NCBI GenBank assembly: GCA_036389835.1
Contig: DASVWC010000014.1
Span: forward strand, 132,277 to 196,276
DNA length: 64,000 bases
Source: AC-37 sp036389835
Lineage (GTDB): Bacteria; Actinomycetota; Thermoleophilia; Solirubrobacterales; Thermoleophilaceae
Direction of reading: 5' to 3'
Positions 24,296 through 31,823 of the stretch are shown piece by piece. Position 1 is the stretch's first letter, and each line of letters begins with the position of its first letter. A model generated the notes under the pieces. The model was not told the origin of the DNA. It did not search any database and was given only the letters and a program-made list of their open reading frames with translations. A program made the position numbers and the translations under genes.

Positions 24296-25503
24296 GCCGC
24301 GGCCCCCGCGATCTTCTCGACCGCGCGCTTGGCGGCCTCGTGCATGGACACCGTGCGGTCGAAGTACTCGACCCCGTACTTCTCGAGGATCTTGAAGCCC
24401 TCGTCCTCCCACGCGCCCGGGATGCGGAAGACCGCGATCTTCTCCGCCGGGTCGAACCCGAGCTCGAGGCAGGCGGCGATCACCCCGCGGGCCACGATGT
24501 CAACTCGCGTGTTGGAGACGATCGACATCATCACCGCGATCTTCTCCACGCCCGGCTTCTCGAGCACGAGCTTGGCGAGGTTCTTGGCCTTCGAGACGCT
24601 CGGGTTGCCGCCGATCTCGCAGTAGTTGGCGGGCTTGCCGCCGTGGTTGCGGACCGCGTCGAACAGCGTGAGGGAGCCGCCGCCGGCGCCGATCACGAGC
24701 CCGATGTTGCCGTCGAACTCGGTGACGTTGCCGGCCACGCCGCGGTGGTCCACCGCGTCGATCTGCTCGCCCTTGATCTCGAAGTCGGTCGGCTCGCGCG
24801 CCTCGCGGGTCTCCTCGTCGCCGATGTTCAGCTCGGTGAGGATCGCCTTCTGCCGCGGCCGGGCCTCGTTCTCCATGTCCATGTGGGCGTCGACGGCCAC
24901 GAACGAGCCGTCCTCGAGCTTGGCCAGCGGGTTGATCTCGGCCAGCGTCATGTCGTACTTCACGAACAGCTTCGCGAGCTTCGAGAGGATCGGCGTGAGC
25001 TTGTTGAGGTCGGACCCCGTGATCCCGACCTGCGCCACCACGTCCTTGGCGACGAAGTCCATGTGGGGGAGGATCGTGGAGAAGTGGCCGCGCCCGATGT
25101 GGTCGGGGTGCGACTCGGCGACCTCCTCGATGTCGATCCCGCCCATGTCGCTGAACACGAAGGTGGGCAGCTTGCGCACCCCGTCGTAGATCACGCCGGC
25201 GTAGTACTCCTGCGCGATCGGCGCCTTCTCGGCGATCAGGACGCCCTTCGGCATGTGGCCGTTGATCTCGAGCGCGAGGATCTCGCGGGCGTGGCCCTCG
25301 GCCTCCTCGGGCGTGTCGGCGAACTTCACGCCGCCGGCCTTCATGCGCCCGCCGGTGAGCACCTGCGACTTGATCACCACCGGCTTGCCGATCTCGGCGG
25401 CGATCGTCTTCGCCTGCTCGGCGTCGGTGGCGAACCCGTGGCCGGCGAGCGGGATGCCCTCCTTGGCCAGGATCTGGCGGCTTTCGAACTCGAAGAACCT
25501 CAT
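24292..25503 (-). CDS. sucC: Succinate-CoA ligase-like beta subunit (divergent)
   Basis: A 403-residue ATP-grasp beta subunit. MRFFEFESRQILAKEGIPLAGHGFA and VVIKSQVLTGGRMKAGGVKFADTPEEA match the family N-terminus, and LAEINPLAKLEDGSFVAVDAHMDMENEA carries the metal site. The C-terminal CoA-ligase domain differs from ordinary SucC: the usual GGI-x-R-x-D loop is replaced by SIVSNTRVDIVARG and the DVGGGA motif by EIGGNPSVSKAKNL. It may therefore use another diacid such as malate (a malate-CoA ligase would feed the malyl-CoA lyase-like enzyme 3.5 kb upstream) or be a lineage-specific SucC. ATG at 25503, with GATAGATT 13 nt upstream. Confidence 0.85.
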   Translation of the reverse strand: MRFFEFESRQILAKEGIPLAGHGFATDAEQAKTIAAEIGKPVVIKSQVLTGGRMKAGGVKFADTPEEAEGHAREILALEINGHMPKGVLIAEKAPIAQEYYAGVIYDGVRKLPTFVFSDMGGIDIEEVAESHPDHIGRGHFSTILPHMDFVAKDVVAQVGITGSDLNKLTPILSKLAKLFVKYDMTLAEINPLAKLEDGSFVAVDAHMDMENEARPRQKAILTELNIGDEETREAREPTDFEIKGEQIDAVDHRGVAGNVTEFDGNIGLVIGAGGGSLTLFDAVRNHGGKPANYCEIGGNPSVSKAKNLAKLVLEKPGVEKIAVMMSIVSNTRVDIVARGVIAACLELGFDPAEKIAVFRIPGAWEDEGFKILEKYGVEYFDRTVSMHEAAKRAVEKIAGAAA

Positions 25504-25515
25504 GCGGCGGCGGGG

Positions 25516-25525
25516 GAATCTATCG
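25516..25525 (-). promoter_or_regulatory. Shared promoter 10-mer CGATAGATTC upstream of sucC
   Basis: On the minus strand CGATAGATTC contains a TAGATT -10-like hexamer 13 nt before the sucC ATG. The same ten bases occur before the malyl-CoA lyase-like gene (30012-30021). It lies in the 57-bp gap after the PKD-protein gene and suggests that sucCD has its own promoter. Confidence 0.5.
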
Positions 25526-25560
25526 ACCGCCGGGCCGAGCGCCCACCTGCCGCGCGGGCC

Positions 25561-28500
25561 TCAGCGCTTCTTCTTCTTGGCCTTCGGCGGCTTGAGGCCG
25601 GCCTTCGCGGCGGGGCCGTTCACGCCCGCCACGCGGTAGCCCGCGACCGTGACCCTCGCCGTCTCGCTCCTCTGGAACGAGGGGATCGTCACGCTCGTCC
25701 CGGCCGTGAGCAGCGGGATCCGCCGGCCGTCGCTGATCGTGGCGTTCACCTCGTAGCCGGCCACGCCGGCCACCCGGCTCCAGCTCACGACCAGGCTCGA
25801 CCCCCTGCGCCTGAGCCTGAGCCCGCGCGGCCGGGCGGGCCCGACCCGCGGCGCGGTGTAGCTCGCCACGTTCAGGTTGGCCCGCGGGTTCCCGCTCTGG
25901 ATCACCTCGGCGACGATCGTGCGCTTGCCCTTCGGGCCGTCGGCCGGCGTGAACGGCATCGACCCGCGCGCCCTGGTGGTCGTCCCGATCGGCCGCCCCG
26001 CGATCGCGCCCTGCTCGGAGAAGGTGATCCGCTGGCCCTTGATCGGCGTGGCGGACCACGTCAGGCGCCGCTTCGTGCCGGAGCCGGTCACCCGCGCCTT
26101 CACCTTCGGATCCGGCAGCCCCTGCGCGCGCTCCATCCGCACGACCGGCGTCGAGCCCTCGGCCACGCCCACGGTCCACTTCCCCGCGTTCGGCCGCGAG
26201 ATCATCACGTAGGTCTTCCTGTCCTTCGGCTCCTGCGAGACGAAGAACGGCTCGGTCATGTCGTAGCCGTCGGGGGGAGTCTGCATGCGCTGGCCGCCCG
26301 GCCCCTCGAGGATCACGCTCGGCGGCCCGTCCTGGCCCTCGAAGGCGAGCACCTCCGACTGCGTGCCCTTCGCCACCGTGAAGCTGCGCTCCTGCGCGGT
26401 CCGGATGCGCGCCACCTGGATCTGGACCGGTCCGACAGAGCAGCCCGAGAAGTAGAAGCTCGCGCTGCCCTCGCCCCAGCGGTAGTAGCCGCCGACGTCG
26501 GGCAGGTACCACGGCAGCCGGATGCAGGCGGCGATCCCGACGCTCGAGAGCACGATGTCGCCTCCCGCGCACTCGTGCACGATGTACTTGGTGCAGATGT
26601 CGATCTTGGCCGACGCCTGGAACAGGCTCGGGTCGTAGTAGACGAAGTCCAGGAACGCGTTGACGTCGAAGACCGCGTAGAGCGTGGTGTTGAAGTGCAC
26701 GTTGGCCGTGAAGCGGCCGTTCGAGTCGAGCGAGCTGCCGAAGGTGCCCACCGGGACGCCCACGACGCTGCCCTGGCCGTTGATCGCGGCGATCCAGCCG
26801 CCCGCGTCGGGGTACGACAGCGTGAAGTCCCCGTCGATGCCGAACAGCGAGCCCGTGCCGGCGCCCGGTATCGAGAGCTGCGGGCCGATCGAGAACCCCA
26901 CGCCGGCGCTGATCTGCCGCGGCGAGACGGTGTAGCTGCCGGCGATCCGCTGGAGGAAGACCCCGTAGCCGAGCGGGTAGTTCAGGTTCTCCCCGAACAG
27001 CCCCAGGTGGTTCAGCGCTCCGTTGAGGAAGCGGATGTCGCCGCCGAAGGTGCCGCTCGGCGACGCGAGCGAGAGCGAGCCGGACCAGCTGTTGGCGGAG
27101 CCGTCGTAGTCGAACACCGCGCTGTTGAGGTGGAACGGCGGCAGCGGGATGTCGTTCGCCTCCACGTGGATCGCGTTCAGGCTGAGCCCGTCCGGGCCGC
27201 CGGCGATCTCCGCGCGCCCGCTCACGAACGAGAGCGGCGACGGGAGCTGGATGTTGACCGGCAGCCCGACCGTGCCGTTCGTGCGGAACACCATCGGGTC
27301 GGACGACGCCTTGAGCCCGTGGATCTGCACGCCGTTCAGCCGCAGGGCGTCGGAGATCACCTTCGCGTCGCCGTTCGGGATCTTCAGCTCGGGTAGCGAT
27401 GGAAGCGAGAACGGGCCGGCGACGATCCTCACGTTGCCGGCGCTCGCCAGCGCGGGCGCGACGACTCCCTTCGCCGTGTCGACGAAGAGCGTGGTGTCGG
27501 GCGGAGGCGCGAGCGAGATCCCGTTGAGCGTGAGCTTGCTGGCGCTGGGAACGCGGTAGCACCCGCTGCCGCCGTTGTCGCAGGTCGTCTTCTTCAGGCA
27601 GTCGCCACGCAGGGTGAGGCCGCGGATCCCGACCTCGTTCACGCACTTCTCCTCGAGCGTGAGCTCGTCGCTCGCGCTCGCCTTCCCCTCCGCGTCGGTC
27701 ACCGTCAGCGTGATCTTGCGCGTGCCGCCGGCGCCGCTGAACGCGTGGCTGGCGAACGGCTCCTTAGTGTGGTCCTCGGTCCCGTCGCCCCACTGCCAGT
27801 GGTAGTCCTGGATCCCGTCCGGGAACTCGGGGTCACCGTCCGCCGCGAGCCCCTTCGGGTGCGACCCGGACAGGGACGCGTCGAAGTACATCGTCTGGTC
27901 CTGCTCCGCCTGCTTGGGCTGGAACCGGAGCACCGCGTACGGGGGCCGCTTCTTCCCGATCGACACCGACCTGTTCGCGAGTGCCGTCTCGCCCTGATCC
28001 GAGGTGACGATCAGCGCGGCGTGGGCCGGGCTGCCCTCCCCGAAGACGCAGGTGACCTTACGCGCCTTCTCGAGGCCGATCTCCTCGCTGTCGTAGTCCG
28101 TCTTCTTCTTGCCGTAGCAGCTCCACTGGTAGCGGACGATCTTGCCGCCGGGCACAGCCGACTTCGAGCCGTCCAGCGTGAACTTCGTGTCGCCCTTGCC
28201 CTGCGAGGGCTTCATCTCGATGACGGCCGTGGGCGGCGGAGCGACCTCGATCTGCTTGGTGGCGGTCGCCTTCAGGCCGTTCTCGTCGGTGACGGTGAGC
28301 GTGACGGTGTAGGCGCCGGCCTTGTCGTAGATGTGGTTGACCGCGCCGTTGACGCCCGGCGGCGCCTGACCGACGTCGGTGCTCTTGCCGTCGCCGAAGT
28401 CCCAGTGGGCGTTGACGATGTTGCTCGAGCCGGCCTTGTTCTCCGGAAGGAGGATCGCCGTCGACCCCTCGCGGATGACCGCGTCGGGCACGAAGATCCC

Positions 28501-28938
28501 GGTCTGCGGCGGGTCCGGCGGGGGCTTGGGGGAGCTCGCGCACTGCCCGCCGGGCGGGCCCGAGACGTTGGCCGTGCTCTCGACGTGCACGACCTGGCCG
28601 CCGTCCTTCTTGATCGTCACGTCGAGCTTGCAGGTGCCACCGTTGGCGTACGTGTGCTTGCCGTTGACGACGAAGTCGTCGGGCGGGGTGAAGACGACCT
28701 CGGCCGGGCTCGTGGCGGTGCCGTCGCCCCAGTAGATCGTCGACCCCTGGAAGCTGTCGGCGCTGACGTCCTTGCCGTCGTCCTCGAACTGCGCGACCTT
28801 GCCGCTGAACTCCTGCCCGGCGGTGGCGTCGAAGGTCGTGCCCTGCTGGTTCTTGACCGTCGCCAGCGCGACCGCCGCCAGCAGCGCGAAGGCGGCCAGC
28901 ACCGCGATCCCGACCCGTCTCAGCTGACGCAGGGGCAC
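25561..28938 (-). CDS. Large secreted PKD-domain protein, unknown function
   Basis: A 1125-residue exported protein with an N-terminal signal/anchor (RRVGIAVLAAFALLAAVALATV). At least two clear PKD-type beta-sandwich domains are present (AHWDFGDGKS...YTVTLTVTDENG near 180-240; YHWQWGDGTED...KITLTVTDAEG near 370-430), plus one or two degenerate ones (IYWGDGTATSP near 70; YQWSCYGKKK near 265). Residues 430-860 are beta-rich with paired cysteines (CVNEVG, GDCLKKTTCDNGGSGCYRV, DICTKYIVHECAGG) and match nothing I recognise. Residues 1020-1105 resemble a fibronectin-III domain, and the end is very basic (KPPKAKKKKR). Probably an extracellular adhesin or surface scaffold. It lies 16 nt downstream of the lyase gene. 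Confidence 0.85.
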   Translation of the reverse strand: MPLRQLRRVGIAVLAAFALLAAVALATVKNQQGTTFDATAGQEFSGKVAQFEDDGKDVSADSFQGSTIYWGDGTATSPAEVVFTPPDDFVVNGKHTYANGGTCKLDVTIKKDGGQVVHVESTANVSGPPGGQCASSPKPPPDPPQTGIFVPDAVIREGSTAILLPENKAGSSNIVNAHWDFGDGKSTDVGQAPPGVNGAVNHIYDKAGAYTVTLTVTDENGLKATATKQIEVAPPPTAVIEMKPSQGKGDTKFTLDGSKSAVPGGKIVRYQWSCYGKKKTDYDSEEIGLEKARKVTCVFGEGSPAHAALIVTSDQGETALANRSVSIGKKRPPYAVLRFQPKQAEQDQTMYFDASLSGSHPKGLAADGDPEFPDGIQDYHWQWGDGTEDHTKEPFASHAFSGAGGTRKITLTVTDAEGKASASDELTLEEKCVNEVGIRGLTLRGDCLKKTTCDNGGSGCYRVPSASKLTLNGISLAPPPDTTLFVDTAKGVVAPALASAGNVRIVAGPFSLPSLPELKIPNGDAKVISDALRLNGVQIHGLKASSDPMVFRTNGTVGLPVNIQLPSPLSFVSGRAEIAGGPDGLSLNAIHVEANDIPLPPFHLNSAVFDYDGSANSWSGSLSLASPSGTFGGDIRFLNGALNHLGLFGENLNYPLGYGVFLQRIAGSYTVSPRQISAGVGFSIGPQLSIPGAGTGSLFGIDGDFTLSYPDAGGWIAAINGQGSVVGVPVGTFGSSLDSNGRFTANVHFNTTLYAVFDVNAFLDFVYYDPSLFQASAKIDICTKYIVHECAGGDIVLSSVGIAACIRLPWYLPDVGGYYRWGEGSASFYFSGCSVGPVQIQVARIRTAQERSFTVAKGTQSEVLAFEGQDGPPSVILEGPGGQRMQTPPDGYDMTEPFFVSQEPKDRKTYVMISRPNAGKWTVGVAEGSTPVVRMERAQGLPDPKVKARVTGSGTKRRLTWSATPIKGQRITFSEQGAIAGRPIGTTTRARGSMPFTPADGPKGKRTIVAEVIQSGNPRANLNVASYTAPRVGPARPRGLRLRRRGSSLVVSWSRVAGVAGYEVNATISDGRRIPLLTAGTSVTIPSFQRSETARVTVAGYRVAGVNGPAAKAGLKPPKAKKKKR

Positions 28939-28954
28939 TGCCCCCGGCAGTCAA

Positions 28955-30004
28955 CTACAGGCCGTACGCCTCCGCAAGGTCGGCGTCCTTCTTCGCGAGC
29001 AGCTCGGCCAGCTCGACCATCACCTTGCACTGCTTCCAGGTCGCGTCGTCCTGCATCTTGCCGTCGATCATGTGCACGCCGCGGCCGTCCGGGATCGCCT
29101 CGAGCACCTTCTTGGCGAAGCGGACCTCGTCGGCGGGCGGGCTGAACACCTTCTTGGCGATGTCGATCTGCACGGGGTGCAGCGACCAGGCGCCGACGCA
29201 GCCGAGCAGGAACGCCGCGCGGAACTGGGCCTCGCAGCCCTGGACGTCCTTGATGTCGCCATAGGGGCCGTAGTAGGGGAGGATCCCGGCGCTCGTGCAG
29301 GCGTCGACCATGCGGGCGATCGAGTAGTGCCAGGGGTCCTGCTGGGCGGTGGGGCGGGGGGCGTCGGGATCGTCCGGGTTCGGGTCCTCGATCACGCGGT
29401 AGCCGGGATGGCCGCCGCCGACGCGGGTGGTCTTCATGCGCCGCGAGGCGGCGAGGTCGGCGGGGCCGAAGCTCATCCCCTGCATGCGCGGGCTGGCGGT
29501 CGCGATCTCCTCGAGGTTCACCACGCCCTGCGAGGTCTCGAGGATCGCGTGCACGAGCAGCGGCTTCTGGAGGCCGGCCTTGGCCTCGAGCTGGGCGAGC
29601 AGGCGGTCCACGTAGTGGATGTCCCAGGCGCCCTCGACCTTCGGGACCATGATCACGTCGAGCTTGTCGCCGATCTCGGTGACGAGCGTGGTGAGGTCGT
29701 CGAGGACCCATGGGCTCTCGAGGCTGTTCACCCGGGTCCAGAGCTGGGTGTCGCCGAAGTCGGTCTCCCTGGCGATCCGCACGAGGCCCTCGCGGGCGGC
29801 CTCCTTGCGATCGACCGGGATGGCGTCCTCGAGGTTGCCGAGCAGCACGTCGGCCTGCTTGGCCATGTCCGGCACCTTGGCGGCCATCTTCTCGTTGGAG
29901 CCGTCGAAGAAGTGGATCATCCGCGAGGGGCGGAAGGGGATCTCGCGCACGGGCTCGGGCGCGTCGATCGCGAGGGGCTTGAAGAAGTCGCGCGGGTTTC
30001 TCAT
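28955..30004 (-). CDS. HpcH/HpaI-CitE family CoA lyase, malyl-CoA lyase-like
   Basis: A 349-residue TIM-barrel lyase. MIHFFDGSNEKMAAKVPDMAKQADVLLGNLEDAIPVDRKEAAR holds the CitE-type LEDAI site; VPKVEGAWDIHYVDRLL, HAILETSQGVVNLEEIA and MSFGPADLAASRRMKTTRVGG carry the metal-binding Glu/Asp, and GCVGAWSLHPVQIDIAKKVF the C-terminal lid. Length and motifs suit L-malyl-CoA/beta-methylmalyl-CoA lyases, which in the ethylmalonyl-CoA pathway split beta-methylmalyl-CoA to glyoxylate and propionyl-CoA. A citramalyl-CoA or other lyase is possible. The ATG follows TAGATT by 8 nt (leaderless). It is divergent, by 38 bp, from the MaoC hydratase that would make its substrate. Confidence 0.87.
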   Translation of the reverse strand: MRNPRDFFKPLAIDAPEPVREIPFRPSRMIHFFDGSNEKMAAKVPDMAKQADVLLGNLEDAIPVDRKEAAREGLVRIARETDFGDTQLWTRVNSLESPWVLDDLTTLVTEIGDKLDVIMVPKVEGAWDIHYVDRLLAQLEAKAGLQKPLLVHAILETSQGVVNLEEIATASPRMQGMSFGPADLAASRRMKTTRVGGGHPGYRVIEDPNPDDPDAPRPTAQQDPWHYSIARMVDACTSAGILPYYGPYGDIKDVQGCEAQFRAAFLLGCVGAWSLHPVQIDIAKKVFSPPADEVRFAKKVLEAIPDGRGVHMIDGKMQDDATWKQCKVMVELAELLAKKDADLAEAYGL

Positions 30005-30011
30005 GGGAGCC

Positions 30012-30021
30012 GAATCTATCG
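30012..30021 (-). promoter_or_regulatory. Promoter 10-mer CGATAGATTC of the malyl-CoA lyase-like gene
   Basis: The minus-strand TAGATT (30013-30018) ends 8 nt before the ATG at 30004, which predicts a leaderless or nearly leaderless mRNA. The surrounding ten bases are identical to those upstream of sucC. Confidence 0.55.
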
Positions 30022-30028
30022 GCCCCGG

Positions 30029-30034
30029 TAGGAT
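30029..30034 (+). promoter_or_regulatory. -10 hexamer TAGGAT of the MaoC gene
   Basis: TAGGAT ends 8 nt before the ATG at 30043, mirroring the arrangement on the other strand of this 38-bp divergent region. Both genes seem to have leaderless transcripts. Confidence 0.5.
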
Positions 30035-30042
30035 CGCCGGCG

Positions 30043-30630
30043 ATGAGCGACGACAACTCGAATCACCAGCTGGACACCGATCAGCGCACCCGCGAGTCCT
30101 CAGGCGCCCGCCAGTACGGCCGCTACCTGGAGGAGTTCAAGGTCGGCGACGTCTACAAGCACTGGCCGGCGAAGACCGTGACCGAGGCCGACGACCACCT
30201 CTTCTGCCTGATCACGATGAACCACCACCCGCTGCACATAAACGACGTGTACGCAGGGGAATCGCAGCAGGGTCAGAACGTCGTGGTCGGCCCGCTCGTG
30301 TACTCGCTCATGCTCGGCATGTCGGTCGGGGACGTGTCGGGCAAGGCGATCGCCAACCTCGCCACCGAGGAGCTCTCCCACCCCGCCCCGGTGTTCCACG
30401 GCGACACGCTGTTCGTGGAGAGCGAGGTCCTCGAGGTCCGCGAGTCGAAGTCGAAGCCGGACCGCGGGATCGTGAAGGTGAAGACCGACTGCTACAAGCA
30501 GGACGGCACTCTGGTCGCGACGTTCAAGCGCTCCGTCCTGGTGCCGCGACTGCCGGAGTCCGCCCAGGAGGAGACGGCGGGGGCCGCCTCCGGGTCCGCC
30601 TCGGAACCCACGCACAACCCCGACGGTTGA
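30043..30630 (+). CDS. MaoC-type enoyl-CoA hydratase (mesaconyl-CoA hydratase-like)
   Basis: A 195-residue hot-dog-fold hydratase. After a disordered N-terminus, YGRYLEEFKVGDVYKHWPAKTVTEADDHLFCLITMNHHPLHINDVYA contains the hydratase-2 motif with the catalytic His and its Asn/Asp neighbour. VVGPLVYSLMLGMSVGDVSGKAIANLATEEL and VFHGDTLFVESEVLEVRESKSKPDRGIV complete the fold. This is the form found beside meaA/CitE-like genes in Streptomyces, where it would hydrate mesaconyl-CoA to beta-methylmalyl-CoA. The substrate is inferred from the divergent lyase gene. The last 25 residues are low-complexity. The next gene starts 125 bp later behind its own promoter. Confidence 0.88.
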   Translation: MSDDNSNHQLDTDQRTRESSGARQYGRYLEEFKVGDVYKHWPAKTVTEADDHLFCLITMNHHPLHINDVYAGESQQGQNVVVGPLVYSLMLGMSVGDVSGKAIANLATEELSHPAPVFHGDTLFVESEVLEVRESKSKPDRGIVKVKTDCYKQDGTLVATFKRSVLVPRLPESAQEETAGAASGSASEPTHNPDG

Positions 30631-30706
30631 GCGAGCGGCGGCGCTACGTCGCGCTGCGGGGCAAGATCACGCCCAGCGCCCGAAGCCGTTTCGAATCGAC
30701 CGATTT

Positions 30707-30718
30707 CGATGGTACGGT
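30707..30718 (+). promoter_or_regulatory. Shared promoter 12-mer CGATGGTACGGT, copy 1
   Basis: The 12-mer ends in TACGGT (30713-30718), a TANNNT -10 candidate, and is repeated exactly at 31784-31795 before the paralogous gene. A hairpin with arms CTCAGCGC (30722-30729) and GCGCTGAG (30736-30743) follows at the predicted mRNA 5' end and runs into the GAGGAGG ribosome site. Confidence 0.55.
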
Positions 30719-30755
30719 GGGCTCAGCGCAGGGAAGCGCTGAGGAGGCGAGGGAC

Positions 30756-31703
30756 TTGTCAGAAGTCGATCCGGCATCTCATTCCGCGGGGGAGCACGAG
30801 CTCGCCTCGGAGGTGTCCGAGCGCATAAGGGCGATCATCAGCTCGGCCGAGGCCGCCGCGAACGCGGTGCGCCACGAGGCCGAGCAGCGGGCGCAGGTCA
30901 AGCGCCGGCTGGCGGAGGACGAGGCGCGCCGCATCGTCGAGGACGCGCGGCGCGACGCCGAGGCGTTCCTGGCCGAGCGGATCCGCCGCATCTCCGAGCT
31001 GAGCGACGACGTGGTCGAGCGCGGCGAGGGCATCGTCCTGCGGCTCGACCGCGCCGAGGAGGTCCGCCGCCAGCTCCAGGGGCTGGCGGACGCGCTCGGC
31101 GAGAGCGCGGAGGAGCTCGCACGCGAGCTGGGCGCCGAGCCGGGGAAGGCAAGGCCGCGCGGCGCGCGCGAGCCCGGGGGCGCCCGGGCCGCGGAGCGGA
31201 CCGAGCCCGCCGCCGGCCGGGCCGACGCCGCCGAGCGAGCCGAGGCGTCCGCCGCCCGCTCCGAGCGGCCCAAGCCGCCGCCGCTTCGCCCGCCCACCGA
31301 GCCGCCGCTGCGCGACGCGGAGGCCGAGGCCTCGCCCCCCACGGAGGCGGCCTCCGGCGAGGAGATCGCCGAGGATCCGACCGTCGGCGAGCTCGCGGCC
31401 GAGGCTGCCGAGCCCGAGGAGACGGGCGGCGTCCCGGTCGTGCCGGTCGAGCTCGTCCCCGACGACGCCGACGACGCGCCCGCCCGCGAGCCGGCGTCCA
31501 GCCGCGAGCCGGACGAGCAGCTCAGCGCGCGCCTGGTCGCGCTCCAGATGGCCGTCGCCGGCGGCAGGCGCGACGAGGTCGAGACCCATCTGCGCCGCAC
31601 GTTCGACCTGGGCGACGTGACCCAGATCCTCGACGACGTGTTCGGCTCGGGCGAGGGCGGCGAGGCCGCCGGCTGGCCCAGCACGCGCGACGGCGCCGCC
31701 TGA
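30756..31703 (+). CDS. Coiled-coil acidic protein, tandem paralog 1
   Basis: A 315-residue protein of unknown function. Residues 10-130 form a long charged coiled coil (SERIRAIISSAEAAANAVRHEAEQRAQVKRRLAEDEARRIVEDARRDAEAF), residues 135-255 are acidic, Pro/Ala-rich and disordered, and the last 60 hold a compact segment, ARLVALQMAVAGGRRDEVETHLRRTFDLGDVTQILDDVFG. The same three-part layout recurs in the next gene. The coiled coil resembles DivIVA/Wag31-like polar scaffolds only in a general way. I chose the TTG at 30756 because GAGGAGG lies 8 nt upstream; upstream codons are not conserved. It is preceded by the 12-mer shared with its paralog. Confidence 0.75.
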   Translation: MSEVDPASHSAGEHELASEVSERIRAIISSAEAAANAVRHEAEQRAQVKRRLAEDEARRIVEDARRDAEAFLAERIRRISELSDDVVERGEGIVLRLDRAEEVRRQLQGLADALGESAEELARELGAEPGKARPRGAREPGGARAAERTEPAAGRADAAERAEASAARSERPKPPPLRPPTEPPLRDAEAEASPPTEAASGEEIAEDPTVGELAAEAAEPEETGGVPVVPVELVPDDADDAPAREPASSREPDEQLSARLVALQMAVAGGRRDEVETHLRRTFDLGDVTQILDDVFGSGEGGEAAGWPSTRDGAA

Positions 31704-31783
31704 GCGGCGACTCGTTCGCCGCCCCGCGATCGCTCGCGAATTCCGGCCCTTTCTGGCGCGAACCTCTTCCCCGCGGAGGGTCG

Positions 31784-31795
31784 CGATGGTACGGT
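31784..31795 (+). promoter_or_regulatory. Shared promoter 12-mer CGATGGTACGGT, copy 2
   Basis: Exact repeat of the element at 30707-30718 with TACGGT as the -10 candidate. It is followed by a leader of roughly 20 nt and the ribosome site AAGGAG (31814-31819) before the ATG at 31824. It points to common control of the two paralogous coiled-coil genes. Confidence 0.55.
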
Positions 31796-31823
31796 CTCGA
31801 TCTGGGTCTTAGCAAGGAGCGCG

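Noticed and set aside
24340..27396. A 1018-codon + strand frame opposite sucC and the PKD gene
   Set aside because: His/Val/Arg/Asp-rich mirror sequence without any domain. The minus-strand genes have clear families.
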